A stretch of 39,723 nt of DNA from Streptomyces lacrimifluminis (GTDB lineage: Bacteria > Actinomycetota > Actinomycetes > Streptomycetales > Streptomycetaceae): the NCBI RefSeq assembly GCF_014646095.1, contig NZ_BMMU01000045.1, positions 1 through 39,723 of the forward strand, given 5' to 3'. Numbering within the stretch: the stretch's first letter is position 1; every line of letters starts with the position of its first letter. The notes under the pieces are model-generated. The model did not search any database and was not told where the DNA came from. It worked only from the letters and a program-made list of their open reading frames with translations. Position numbers and translations under genes: made by a program. Shown here in pieces: positions 24,322 to 33,084 of this stretch.

Positions 24322-26328
24322 GTGGTACGGCGACAGGAACGAACCTCGTTACACCACCGGACGCGTTACCTGTTCGACAGGACCCTGGCCCGCAGCACCG
24401 GAACACTGCTCGGCTGGCTCGCCCTGTGCTGCCTCTCGATCGTCGTACCCGTCAGCGCCCTGCTGGTGTGGACAGACCCCGATGCCCCGCACTCCCTGTC
24501 CGGCCGGCTCACCCAGGTATGGCGCACCAGCGCGGAAACGCTGCGCCTCGGTGCCGCGACGGGTGCACCCCTGCGAATGCTGCTGTCCGTACTGCTCGGC
24601 CTGATTGCCCTCTTGTGCGTATCGACGGTCGTCGGAGTGGTCACCACCAGCCTGGGAGACCGACTCACGGAACTGAGACGAGGCCGCTCCCGGATCCTGG
24701 AGCACGACCACACCGTGGTACTCGGCTGGTCCGACCAGATCTTCCCCCTGGTCGCTGAACTGATCGCCGCACGCCCCGCCGGTGTCCGACATGTGATCAC
24801 CATCCTCGCGGACCGGGACCCGGCCGCCATGGAGACAGCCCTCACCACAACCCTGGGAGTCACCGCCGGCGTTCGCCTGGAATGCCGCACCGGCCCACCG
24901 ACCGATCCCGACGCCCTGGCCCTGGTCACACCGGGCACGGCACGAACGGTGACAGTGCTGCCCGCCGAGGACACCGACGGCGACCTGACGGTCGTACGGA
25001 CCCTGCTGGCACTGCGCACCCTGCTCCACGCCGATAACGGCCCGCGCGTGCTGGCCGCCGTACGCGACGGACGCTACCTGCCGGCTGCGCGGCTCGCCGC
25101 CGGACCGCGCGGCACCGTCCTGGAGACCGACCGGACCACCGCGCGACTGCTCCTCCAGTCCGCCGGGCAACCCGGGATGTCGTCGGTGCTGCGCGACCTC
25201 CTGGACTTCTCCGGAGCCGAATTCCACGTGAGTGACATCCCGCAGGCAGCGGGGCTCTTCTTCGAAGATGTGGCACTGCGCCTCGAGACCTCCTGCGTCG
25301 TGGGACTCCTGCGGGCCGACAGCCCTCCGATCCTCACTCCGGCGCCGCGGACCGTGCTGAAACCGGGGGACCGGCTGGTGACCGTCGCCCACGACGACCG
25401 CCGCGTCCCGCTCACCGACTGCCGAGCACAGGTCGACACCACTGCCATGGCGCCACCCTGCCCACGGCCCGGCCCTCCCGCACGGCTGCTGCTCCTGGGA
25501 TGGAACCGCCGCGCCCCGCTGATCGTGGACATCCTGCGCCGGACCGCCCGGCCGGGCTCCGTCCTCGACGTGGTCGCCGCCGCGGACACCGGCTTCCCCC
25601 AGGACTGGCCCCCGGGCCGCGAAGAACCCTCGTTGTTGCGCGTCGAGCACCGCGCCGGTGACCCGGCCGCCCCCGAGACTCTCACTGGCCTCGACCTCTG
25701 CGCCTACGACAGTGTCATCGCCCTCGGAGCGGACGCGGAGACATGTCCCGAGCGGGCCGACGACCGAACGCTGCTGAGCATGCTGACCCTGCGCTCCTGG
25801 GAAGAGAGAACACACCGGGTACTGCCCGTGGTGGCCGAGATGCGTGACCATCGCAGCCGGAGGATCACCCCGCTCGGCCGCGCGTCCGACGTCGTCCTTC
25901 GGGGAGAACTCACCGCCCTGCTGATGGCACAGATCGTGCACAACCCCGAACTGGCCGCCGTGTTCGAGGAGATCTTCGCCGCGCGCGGCGGAGCACTCGC
26001 CCTGCGCCCGGCCGACCACTACGTGCTGCCCGGCCGCGAAGCCTCCTTCGCCACCGTGGTCGCGGCAGCACTGCGACACGACGAGTGCGCGATCGGCTAC
26101 CGCCCCCACGACCCGCACGCGCTTCGCCCCCACGACAACGTCCGCCTGTGCCCTGGCAAGTCCCAACGGCGCGTCTGGAGCGCCGAGGACGAGGTCCTGG
26201 TGCTGACAGCGGGGCGGGGCAAGCCCGACTCTCCCGACCTCGGCCGGTTTGCCCTGCCCGGTATGCGAACGGAACACGGGGAAGGAGACTCACCGCCGAG
26301 CGTGCCTGAGGCCGACGTCTTTCCGTGA
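24322..26328 (+). CDS. CASTOR/POLLUX-like ion channel protein with NAD-binding-like domains
   Basis: 668 residues. Two membrane helices (about 28-50 and 87-111) flank an extracytoplasmic loop without a GYG potassium filter. Two large cytoplasmic RCK-like units follow. Both begin with the same variant of a Rossmann strand-loop, HTVVLGWSDQIFPLV (about 130) and RLLLLGWNRRAPLIV (about 390), as in plant CASTOR/POLLUX channels and their bacterial relatives. The TrkA-C-like parts include VLKPGDRLVTVAHDD. Related proteins form tetrameric cation channels gated by cytoplasmic ligands. GTG 24322 is chosen because AGGGGG stands five bases upstream and the basic pre-helix segment starts immediately after. 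It is a single gene without obvious partner. Confidence 0.85.
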   Translation: MVRRQERTSLHHRTRYLFDRTLARSTGTLLGWLALCCLSIVVPVSALLVWTDPDAPHSLSGRLTQVWRTSAETLRLGAATGAPLRMLLSVLLGLIALLCVSTVVGVVTTSLGDRLTELRRGRSRILEHDHTVVLGWSDQIFPLVAELIAARPAGVRHVITILADRDPAAMETALTTTLGVTAGVRLECRTGPPTDPDALALVTPGTARTVTVLPAEDTDGDLTVVRTLLALRTLLHADNGPRVLAAVRDGRYLPAARLAAGPRGTVLETDRTTARLLLQSAGQPGMSSVLRDLLDFSGAEFHVSDIPQAAGLFFEDVALRLETSCVVGLLRADSPPILTPAPRTVLKPGDRLVTVAHDDRRVPLTDCRAQVDTTAMAPPCPRPGPPARLLLLGWNRRAPLIVDILRRTARPGSVLDVVAAADTGFPQDWPPGREEPSLLRVEHRAGDPAAPETLTGLDLCAYDSVIALGADAETCPERADDRTLLSMLTLRSWEERTHRVLPVVAEMRDHRSRRITPLGRASDVVLRGELTALLMAQIVHNPELAAVFEEIFAARGGALALRPADHYVLPGREASFATVVAAALRHDECAIGYRPHDPHALRPHDNVRLCPGKSQRRVWSAEDEVLVLTAGRGKPDSPDLGRFALPGMRTEHGEGDSPPSVPEADVFP

Positions 26329-26600
26329 GCAACGTCGGTGCCAGGCCCGCCTGTCGACGTAGGGGGAGACTGCGGATGATCAGCAGAGGGAGTGTGGCTC
26401 CAGGGCATGAGGCCGGGTCCGGTTGAGCCGGTCTGTAGGGGTTGTCCAGGGGGCCGGGCGCGTCGCTTGTTCAGCGGCAGCCTGCGGCGTTGAGGGCCGT
26501 TGACGTACCGGGAGTCAGCTGCGTGTGGAGCAGTCCAGGCCGGTGCTGTGGGTCCGTACTGCCAGGGGGCGGGGAGGAACCCGGCTGCGGTGCCCGGGTT

Positions 26601-26875
26601 TCAGGTTTGCTGTGAGCACCTGGGCAGGAGCCCGACGAACTGCGGGGTCCGGAAGGGCAGGACGGCGCAGATGCCGAAGACCAACTGCGCTGCGGCGAAG
26701 CCGTTGGCGTTGGCGTCGGAGAACTGTTGCACGCTGACGAGTAGGACCGCGCCCGCCAGATCAATGCGGCGGGCGTCGGAATCCTTGCCGCCGGGGCGGG
26801 CAGAACCCGGCTGGCCGAGCGCGACGGCTTTGAGGTCGAAGGGCACGTTGATCGGGGAGATCGCGCGCCACTAGC
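26601..26875 (-). pseudogene. probable MFS (DHA2-type) transporter remnant
   Basis: The minus strand reads WRAISPINVPFDLKAVAL, then an R/K/D-rich loop and ARRIDLAGAVLLVSV. This matches the WRWIFLINVP motif and the following (R)LDLPGA segment between helices 6 and 7 of 14-helix drug efflux pumps. The remainder (NANGFAAAQLVFGICAVLPF) is less typical, and no frame continues to a complete transporter. About 90 codons remain. The assignment is moderate. Confidence 0.5.
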
Positions 26876-26937
26876 CGGGCATTCCGCACATGGGGATTGA
26901 TCAACTCTTGGTGATCGTCGAGTGGGGTGTTATTTGA

Positions 26938-27401
26938 TCATCGTGGCAGGGTGGGGTCGACACCGAGTAGGTCCAGCAGCCGGGCTTGGAGTGGTGGTGG
27001 TTGAGGAATCCCTGGTGGCTGCCCGTTGACGGCGGGGATGAGGCGGAGTCGGGCCAGCGCCTCGAAGACCAGCCGTCCGGTGGGTTTGGCGGGTCTGCCC
27101 GCGTAGAGGCCGTCGAGTTTGATGTGCGGGGCGATCACCAGGCGGACTTGCCGTTCGATCAGGCAGAAGATCAGCAGCGCGAGGCAGATCACGGTGATGA
27201 GGGCGGCGATGCGCCGGTTGTTCTTCAGGAACATCGGCGCGACAGCCAGGGGGCCTTGGTGGCCCGGTCGATGATCCCCGCCAGATTCAGACGGCGACAG
27301 TAATCGGCGATCACCGGCAACGCGCCCAGCTGCTTCTCGATACTCGCCGCGACATACCGAGCCCGGTGTCGTCCATGCTGATCCACAACCGAACACCCTG
27401 G
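26938..27401 (-). mobile_element. internally deleted IS1634-type transposase gene
   Basis: The minus strand first encodes about 50 N-terminal residues (CSVVDQHGRHRARYVAASIE, then LGALPVIADYCRRLNLAGII). It then passes at about 27255, with a frame change, into the C-terminal 105 or so residues: LAVAPMFLKNNRRIAALITV, IFCLIERQVRLVI, GLYAGRPAKPTGRLVFEAL and LLDLLGVDPTLPR, ending in TGA 26938. The middle, including the DDE catalytic residues, is gone. The N-terminal segment is about 80% like the second copy at 28280-29028, so both derive from related elements in the same orientation. Confidence 0.85.
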
Positions 27402-27658
27402 GAGAGCCCCCGATAAAGCAGGGGCTTGAATTAACTGATCGGGCTTGTATATTCATCGCCGGTGGCGAGACGCTTCGATGTGTGAGATATCGAACTAGCT
27501 GTCCATCTCATCCGATGACTGTCGCGCTGACCTGGGCAGGGTCATTTTGGTGAATGTGGTCGTTGGATGGCCTGCGACGCCGAGGTGAGGACGATGACCG
27601 CTTGCTGCGCGGAGAGCCGGATGCGACGGGATGGCGATCAACCAGGAGGACACGACCC

Positions 27659-28279
27659 GTGAAGGTGGAAGAACTGTTGTGGCGCCTGGTCGACAAGTAC
27701 GCGCCAGCTCCGCCGGCGTACTCCATGCTGGTAAGGCCCACGTGGTTCGACCACGCTGGTGATCTCGTCGTGGTGGACGGTCCGATCACCTGGGAGACCC
27801 CATGGCTCACTGAAGGAGGGTTCAGTCATCAACTCCCGGCGGGTACTCACCCGGTGTACGCGGGAACCTGCGCCTTTCCCCCGCAAGACGAGGACCCCGA
27901 GGCGTTCTGGCGCACCGTCACCATGGTCGTGATCCCACTGACCGAGCCCTATCGGATCGAGAGGGCAAACTGGGACGTCGCGGGCTACCACGACGTCCAC
28001 CTGATCGAGGACTTCGCCGTCTTGTGGGGCGAAGAGGCCATGCGTCGCTCGCTCCCGCACGTGGACGACGCGTCCTCGTTCGTCCGTGACGCACGGGACG
28101 GCATCCTGGCCAAAGGGCCACGCCACCGCAAGGACAACTGGACGAACGTCGTGGTGGACCGGGAGACCGGTGCCAACGCCCTCGTCTTCCCCGTGCACGA
28201 CTCGGAGTACGTCACCGGCTACGAGATCGTCGACGACGAGGGCGAACTGCTCTGCCTTGTCTTGGCGGCGTGCGGATAG
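27659..28279 (+). CDS. hypothetical protein, possibly DUF4241-like
   Basis: 206 residues from GTG 27659, with AGGAGG nine bases upstream. No signal peptide or membrane segment. The order of elements is a short helix (VEELLWRLVDKYAPAP), strands DLVVVDGPITWETPW and FSHQLPAGTHPVYAGTCAF, a strand TVTMVVIPL, an acidic middle region, and a C-terminal pair TGANALVFPVHDSEYVTGYE and ELLCLVLAACG. The LPAGTHPV plus late GYEIVDDEG layout resembles DUF4241 proteins, which are uncharacterised and common next to bacterial toxin-immunity loci. That match is only by eye. The gene is intact but boxed in by two broken IS1634-type copies, and its last codons abut the truncated end of the second. Confidence 0.7.
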   Translation: MKVEELLWRLVDKYAPAPPAYSMLVRPTWFDHAGDLVVVDGPITWETPWLTEGGFSHQLPAGTHPVYAGTCAFPPQDEDPEAFWRTVTMVVIPLTEPYRIERANWDVAGYHDVHLIEDFAVLWGEEAMRRSLPHVDDASSFVRDARDGILAKGPRHRKDNWTNVVVDRETGANALVFPVHDSEYVTGYEIVDDEGELLCLVLAACG

Positions 28280-29028
28280 AGCGGACGCGGGGCGATGAAC
28301 CCGACACCGGCCTCGATCATCGCCGACACGTTGCCGTAGGACACAAGTTTGGAGTCGCCGATCAGCAGGAAGTCCCGTGGCGCGGTCATCTTCGTCAACT
28401 CGGTCATCGCCGCGACCACTTGGGCGACCTCTCCGGCGCCGCCGTCGTAGGCGCGCTGGAAGACCGGTATCCCGCCGTCCCCGGCGACCGCGAGCCCGGC
28501 CTGGATTCGGTTGAGGTCCACCCGGCGGTCCTTGGGGTGGCCGAACTTCGGTGCGGCGTACTCGTCGTCGGTCTGGTCGTAGGCCCGGTACAGCGAGATC
28601 GAGGTCATGTCCCAGTGAAGGCGGGAGGTGTCGATCCCGAACGCGGTGATCGCTTGCGCGCCCACGGTTCCGATGATGTGGTCGAGTTCGGGGGCGATCG
28701 CGTCCAGTGCCCGTCCGAGTCGGTCGTCGTTGAGCAGGGCCGGGTCGATGCCGAAGACCTCCTCGACCGCCGACTCGCGGGCCCAGTCGGCCACTCGGAC
28801 CAGCGGTGTGGGTGAGGTCAACCGGTTCGCGATCAGTGTTTCGATCACCTGTCCGTGGGTGAAGTCCGCGAGATCACGTATCGGGCAGGCCAGGTCGATG
28901 ATCCCGGCCAGGTTCAGACGGCGGCAGTAGTCGGCCACCACCGGCAACGCGCCCAGTGTCTTCTCGATACTCGCCGCGACGTATCGGGCTTGCTGCCGTT
29001 CACGTTGATCCACGACTGAACACCCTGG
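28280..29028 (-). mobile_element. 3'-truncated IS1634-type transposase gene
   Basis: About 245 N-terminal residues of an IS1634-family (DUF4277-type) transposase. The start region is CSVVDQRERQQARYVAASIE. Then come LADFTHGQVIETLIANRLTS, FGIDPALLNDDRLGRALDAI, the catalytic-domain strand ITAFGIDTSRLHWDMTSISL (first DDE Asp) and FLLIGDSKLVSYGNV (second Asp). Homology stops after GVGFIAP at about 28290; what follows in frame is antisense of the preceding gene. The C-terminal third with the last catalytic Glu is missing, so it is inactive. Its orientation equals that of the copy at 26938-27401. Confidence 0.9.
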
Positions 29029-29416
29029 CAGAGGCCCTGATCGGGTGGACACCGGCCTATCCGATCAAGTCACCCGTGCCCATGTGCGGAAGACGGGACT
29101 AGCTGTCGAACAGGTCCAGAGGAGATTGGGGAGGGGGATGCTGAGATTGGGGGAGGGACGGGGCGGTGGCGAGACTCAGGGTCGATGGGTGCATGAAGAC
29201 CTCATCGGTCTTCGCATCGGTGGTACACACGTAACTGCACGACGTGCGGGTTCTCTTCACTCCGCCATGCGGCCGGTCCCTCCACATCCACGCGCTTCAC
29301 CACCTTGCCTCCGGAGAGCCGTAGGCCGTGCAGCAGGCCACCTTTCCGCTGGGGTGCTCCCTGCTGTACGACTCGGCCGACGCCCACGGGACCCGCGGGG
29401 ACCATCAAGGGAGAGC
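29029..29416. other. 388-bp gap after the IS remnant
   Basis: No gene is assigned. A minus-strand stretch at about 29202-29350 reads LLHGLRLSGGKVVKRVDVEG then ENPHVVQLRVYHRCEDR, which looks like decayed coding sequence of unknown family. Confidence 0.4.
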
Positions 29417-29722
29417 TCAAGAGATACGCAAGGGCGGCGGCCCGTCACCCGGTTCGGGGCGATGGATCCCACGTGGCCGATACCCGAGGTGGTTCGAGCG
29501 TCCCACCAGATCTGCCAGCAGCCAGATGATGGCCAGCCACATCTCCGTCCCCTGCAAGCCCGGTTCCGGGCCCGGCCCCGCCGTACCCGGTCCGAACCCG
29601 AAGCCTTTGCCGTCCTGCCAGGTCGCCAGGGCGGCGGTGAGTCGGCGTTCGGCCCAGGCCCGGATCTCGGCCCCCCGGTAGGTGTCGTCGTCTCCGCCCC
29701 TGCCGCCCAACTGCCTTGTGCA
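29417..29722 (-). pseudogene. C-terminal part of the split acyltransferase gene
   Basis: About 101 codons on the minus strand: CTRQLGGRGGDDDTYRGAEI, then RAWAERRLTAALATWQDGKG, then PEPGLQGTEMWLAIIWLLAD and the ending LGYRPRGIHRPEPG. There is no start, signal or RBS. This is exactly the piece missing from the minus-strand gene that breaks off after HPLWL at 33085. Joining the two gives HPLWL-CTRQLGG, which restores a continuous all-helical C-terminal domain. The recovered gene would have about 575 codons. The 3.4 kb between the two parts is the inserted element. The tail is no longer expressed from its own promoter. Confidence 0.75.
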
Positions 29723-29836
29723 CATTCTCTTCGGTTCGTCACCGCGTCGTGCACTGTCGCGTCGCCCCAAGAGGGGTGCAGTGTGCGACGGTTCGCGTTG
29801 CCGTGTCGTGCACGTCGTAGTTGTCGTTGAAGGCTC

Positions 29837-31392
29837 GTGACTCATCAGGTGATCTCCAGAGGGCTGCGGCCCTTCCCGGTACACATGCCGTCGGGGCAGC
29901 GGTACTGGACCGTGTTGGACGACGATCAGTTGCTGCCTGTACCGGAAGCGGACGAGTTCTTGCGGCATGTGCGCTTCGGCCGCGATCAGGTGGAGTCGAC
30001 TACGCGTACATACGCCGGGGCAGTCGTGCTCTACCTGACGTGGTGCCGCTGCACCGGCCGGGATTGGACGACGGCGGCCGGCCGACTGGGCAGCTTCATG
30101 TTCTGGCTGCGGCACTCGACCGGTGACGGCAGTCCGGTGGCGGCCGGGCCGGGCAGTGAACCCGTTCGCGGGCCTCGCCGGATCAACACCGTGCTGGCCG
30201 GCGTCCGCGAGTTCCTCACCCACGGCACGACGCTCGGCACGGTGCCGACGTTCGTGCTTTCCCAGCTCTACGAGGTCGCTGACGACCGGGACTTGCCGAT
30301 GCAGGCCCGCGGCGAGGGAAGCCACCTTCGCTACTACGCCAAGGCTCGGCACCGGGCAGCCGAACCGCAAGAACCGGTCGGCCGCGCAAGCGACGAGGAA
30401 GTCCTTGCCCTGCTGCGGGCCTGCCGCTCGGCCCGGGACGGTTCATCGTCCTCCTGCTCGCCAGGGCCGGGCTGCGCCGCAGCGAGGCCGTGGGCATGCG
30501 GCGCGAGGACATCCATTTCATCCTGGATGCCAGCGTGTTGGGCTGCCGGATTCCCGGCTCTCACCTGCACGTGGTGCGACGGGACAACGACAACGGCGCC
30601 TGGGCGAAGTCAAAGCGTTCGCGCGCCGTCCCGGTGGACTTTCTGCTGGTTCAGGCTTACGACCAGTACGTCGTCGAACGAGACACCTGCCGCGAAGCCC
30701 GCGACAGCGACTTCGTGCTGGTGAACCTGTTCCGGCCCCCACTGGGGGCGCCCATGCCGCCGGGCGCCCTGAACGACCTCTTCGATCGGCTCTCCCGTCG
30801 GGCCGGCCTGGCCGACGGCGTTCATCCCCACGCTTTGCGGCACGGATTCGCCAGTAACGCGGCCGACGCCGGCGCCGTCCTGGACGAGATCGCCGACCTC
30901 CTCGGGCACGCCAGCGCGGCCAGCTCGCAGGTCTACCTGCATGCCCTCGACCAACTGGCCTCCGCTGGCGAGGAAATCAGCGTTTCCTCGGTGGCCCGCG
31001 CCGCCGGCGTCCACCGCAGCCTGATTCACCGCCACGGAGACCTGCACGCGGCCGTCATCGCCCGCGCGGGCCAGCCCCCGCCCGGCACGACCGCCGGAAC
31101 GCAGGTCAGCCGCAAGTCGCTGTTGGCCGACGTTGCGAATCTCACGGCCCGCAACGGGAGACTGGCCGCGCACATCACCCGGCTCGAACGGCGCCTGTCC
31201 GAGGCCCTGGGCCAGGCGGCTTGGGAAGCCTCTGGCCTTGGCGCCCCGGCCGACGTCGATACGCTCACACGCCGCGCCACCGAGCTGGAACAGCAGATTC
31301 TCGACCTCCGCGGCGAACTCGCGGAACGGGACGAGGACCTCGAAGCCGCCCGCGCCACGAACCGTGAGCTGATGGCCCAGCTCAACCGCTGA
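29837..31392 (+). pseudogene. frameshifted tyrosine recombinase fused to DUF6262 domain
   Basis: The GTG start at 29837 opens a SAM-like core-binding domain (STTRTYAGAVVLYLTWCRCT). At about 30438 one base is missing (GACGGTTC for GAC-CGG-TTC), and the catalytic domain continues in the next frame. There the first Arg is in LARAGLRRSEAVGM, the box HPHALRHGFAS holds His-x-x-Arg, and LLGHASAASSQVYLHA supplies the last His and the Tyr nucleophile. Immediately after YLHALDQ the frame enters a DUF6262 domain (EEISVSSVARAAGVHRSLIH), with a long coiled coil to the end (RNGRLAAHITRLERRLSEAL). DUF6262 is normally a separate gene, the TnpC-like third gene of Tn554-type elements, so a deletion has fused the two in frame. 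The frameshift should inactivate recombination. Confidence 0.8.
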
Positions 31393-31636
31393 CGGCGTGG
31401 TCGCCAGCACCCACGGTTCCCCGAGGGCGGTGTCCCAGACGATCAGCCTCTGATTGGCTCTGCTCGCGACAAGGGGCAGCAATTCGACGTGGGTTGGGGA
31501 GGCGTACTCAGCCACGGAGCATCGCAATGTTCACGAGAACTGGCAGCACCAGACCTTCCTCCCGCGTGGCCGTCGGCGAAGCTTGGCGGGCTCCTTGAGC
31601 TTGCTCTTCGCACGGAGACGCGTTCATGATCGCCGC

Positions 31637-32167
31637 ATGACTAGGCACTCGGTGACCTTGGACGAGATCGTTTTGGAGGACTGGCCAGCCGTTCACTCGT
31701 GGGCGTGCCTCCCGGAGGTGTGCCGCTATCAGTCCTGGGGGCCGAACACAGAGGTTCAGACGCAGGACTTCGTGGACTCCGCGGTCAAGGTCTGGTCGGG
31801 CACCCCTCAGCGCCGGTTCCCGTTTGTCGCTCGTGTCGGTCGGGATGTGGCGGGCATGGGTGAACTGCATGTCCGTAGCCATAAGCAGCGCCAGGGCGAG
31901 ATCTCATACATCGTGCATCCCCGAGTGTGGGGGCAGGGCATCGGCACGGAGATCGGTCGCCAACTGCTCGCGTACGGGTTCGACGAGCTGGGGCTTCATC
32001 GGATCTATGCCACCTGTGATCCGAGGAATCTCGGCTCCTCCCGGGTGCTGTCCAAGATCGGTATGACGTATGAGGGGCGCATGCGCCACACGGCGCTGCT
32101 CCGCGACGGCTGGCGAGACTCCATGATCTTCAGCAGCCTCGAAGGGGAATGGCGCTCCACTGCGTAA
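31637..32167 (+). CDS. GNAT N-acetyltransferase (RimJ/RimL type)
   Basis: A 176-residue acetyltransferase of the GNAT_3 (RimL) type. It begins with a substrate-binding half (IVLEDWPAVHSWACLPEVCR). The acetyl-CoA loop is VHPRVWGQGIGTEIGRQLL (about 93-111). The typical tail LGLHRIYATCDPRNLGSSRV and LSKIGMTYEGRMR follows, then a short basic end. The protein probably transfers acetyl from acetyl-CoA to an amine on a protein N-terminus or small molecule; aminoglycoside-type resistance enzymes occur in the same family, but no substrate is predicted. ATG 31637 is chosen as the canonical start of the fold. It is intact, in the same orientation as the recombinase, and appears to be cargo of the inserted element. 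Confidence 0.9.
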   Translation: MTRHSVTLDEIVLEDWPAVHSWACLPEVCRYQSWGPNTEVQTQDFVDSAVKVWSGTPQRRFPFVARVGRDVAGMGELHVRSHKQRQGEISYIVHPRVWGQGIGTEIGRQLLAYGFDELGLHRIYATCDPRNLGSSRVLSKIGMTYEGRMRHTALLRDGWRDSMIFSSLEGEWRSTA

Positions 32168-32227
32168 CCCCGCCGACGGGGTGTTGTCGTCAACCCGTGA
32201 ACAAAGCCACTCTGATGGACTCATGCC

Positions 32228-32884
32228 ATGACGACGCTGCTGTCCCGCATCTTTCGAGCACTTGAAAAGTTCCATGCCTCCCACCCCTGGGACCACAACG
32301 CCCACTACCACCGGCGGATCCTGCGCCAGCTCCCGAGACGCTTCAACAGCGCCCTGGACGTCGGATCCGGCAGCGGTGACCTCGCCAGACTGCTGGCCTC
32401 ACGAGCCGGAGCGGTGCACGGCATCGACGTCGACCCCACCATCGTCGCTCGCGCGCGGGAACTCACAGCCCCCGCAGCCCCGGTGACCTTCACCGTCGGA
32501 GACGCACTGAACGACATACCCCCTGGCCCCTACGACGTCATCACATGTGTCGCCACCATCCATCACCTGCCGTTCAGCGACGCCCTCACCCGCTTCCGAC
32601 AGCACCTGACGCCCGGCGGAACCCTGGTCGTCATCGGTCTCTACCGCCCGCACTCTCGGAGCGACTACCTGATCGACGCCATCGCCATTCCGTCGAATGT
32701 CGCCATGGCATGGATCAAGAACAAGGGCCGCAAGCCACCGCGACCGACCTCGATGACTGCCCCGACCCGACCGGCGACCATGACCTTCGCTGACATCGTG
32801 CGCGACGCTCGCCACGCACTACCCGGCGCACGGCTGCGTCGGCGACTGTTCTGGCGCTACACGCTGGTCTGGCACCAGCGCTGA
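32228..32884 (+). CDS. class I SAM-dependent methyltransferase
   Basis: A 218-residue methyltransferase. Motif I is LDVGSGSGDLARLL (about 43-56), motif II HGIDVDPTIVARAREL (about 66-81), a conserved Asp follows in TVGDALNDIP, and motif IV is YDVITCVATIHHLPF, the ubiE/COQ5-like pattern. A positively charged C-terminal insertion (IKNKGRKPPRPTS) precedes the last helix and strand RLRRRLFWRYTLVWHQR. The methyl acceptor is unknown. Start ATG 32228 lies 60 bases after the GNAT gene, so the two are probably co-transcribed and carried as cargo. Confidence 0.9.
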   Translation: MTTLLSRIFRALEKFHASHPWDHNAHYHRRILRQLPRRFNSALDVGSGSGDLARLLASRAGAVHGIDVDPTIVARARELTAPAAPVTFTVGDALNDIPPGPYDVITCVATIHHLPFSDALTRFRQHLTPGGTLVVIGLYRPHSRSDYLIDAIAIPSNVAMAWIKNKGRKPPRPTSMTAPTRPATMTFADIVRDARHALPGARLRRRLFWRYTLVWHQR

Positions 32885-33084
32885 ACAGTCGGCGCGCCAC
32901 GGTCTGACCATGGAACCAGTTGAAGCCCCTGTGGTGTCGGACTCGTGAGCATCTGTATCGGTCACCAGCCGCTGCCTGCATCCACGACACCTGTCGCGCA
33001 CACGGCACCGAACGAGTCATGCCACTGAGCTGGGAAAACGTGGCGCCCGTCGGGTCCACTCGACTTCAAGCCCGAGAGAAAGGC

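Larger units (their letters stand above)
29723..33084. mobile_element. decayed Tn554-like (tyrosine recombinase) element with cargo, inserted in a gene
   Basis: This 3.36-kb segment separates the two halves of the acyltransferase gene. It begins 114 bases before a tyrosine recombinase gene fused to a DUF6262 (TnpC-like) domain and ends 200 bases after a methyltransferase gene; a GNAT gene lies between. Read inward, the two ends begin with similar but not identical bases (TTCTCTTCGG on the left, TTCTCTCGG on the right). GTCGTGCAC occurs twice near the left end (29746, 29805) and GTCGCGCAC once near the right end (32993). There is no clear target duplication, as expected for Tn554-type transposition. 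Boundaries were set from the point where the host protein sequence breaks and may be off by a few bases. Confidence 0.7.

Noticed and set aside
27659..28279. Calling the boxed gene an immunity protein of a toxin system
   Set aside because: The DUF4241-like resemblance is by eye only and no toxin gene adjoins.
29492..29510. GGTTCGAGCGTCCCA resembling a tRNA T-arm and possible attachment site
   Set aside because: No acceptor stem or anticodon arm can be built around it; it lies in the acyltransferase tail.
29723..33084. Target-site duplication of GCA at both ends of the inserted element
   Set aside because: GCA does occur at both junctions, but collapsing it to one copy puts the two acyltransferase halves out of frame, so it is probably chance.
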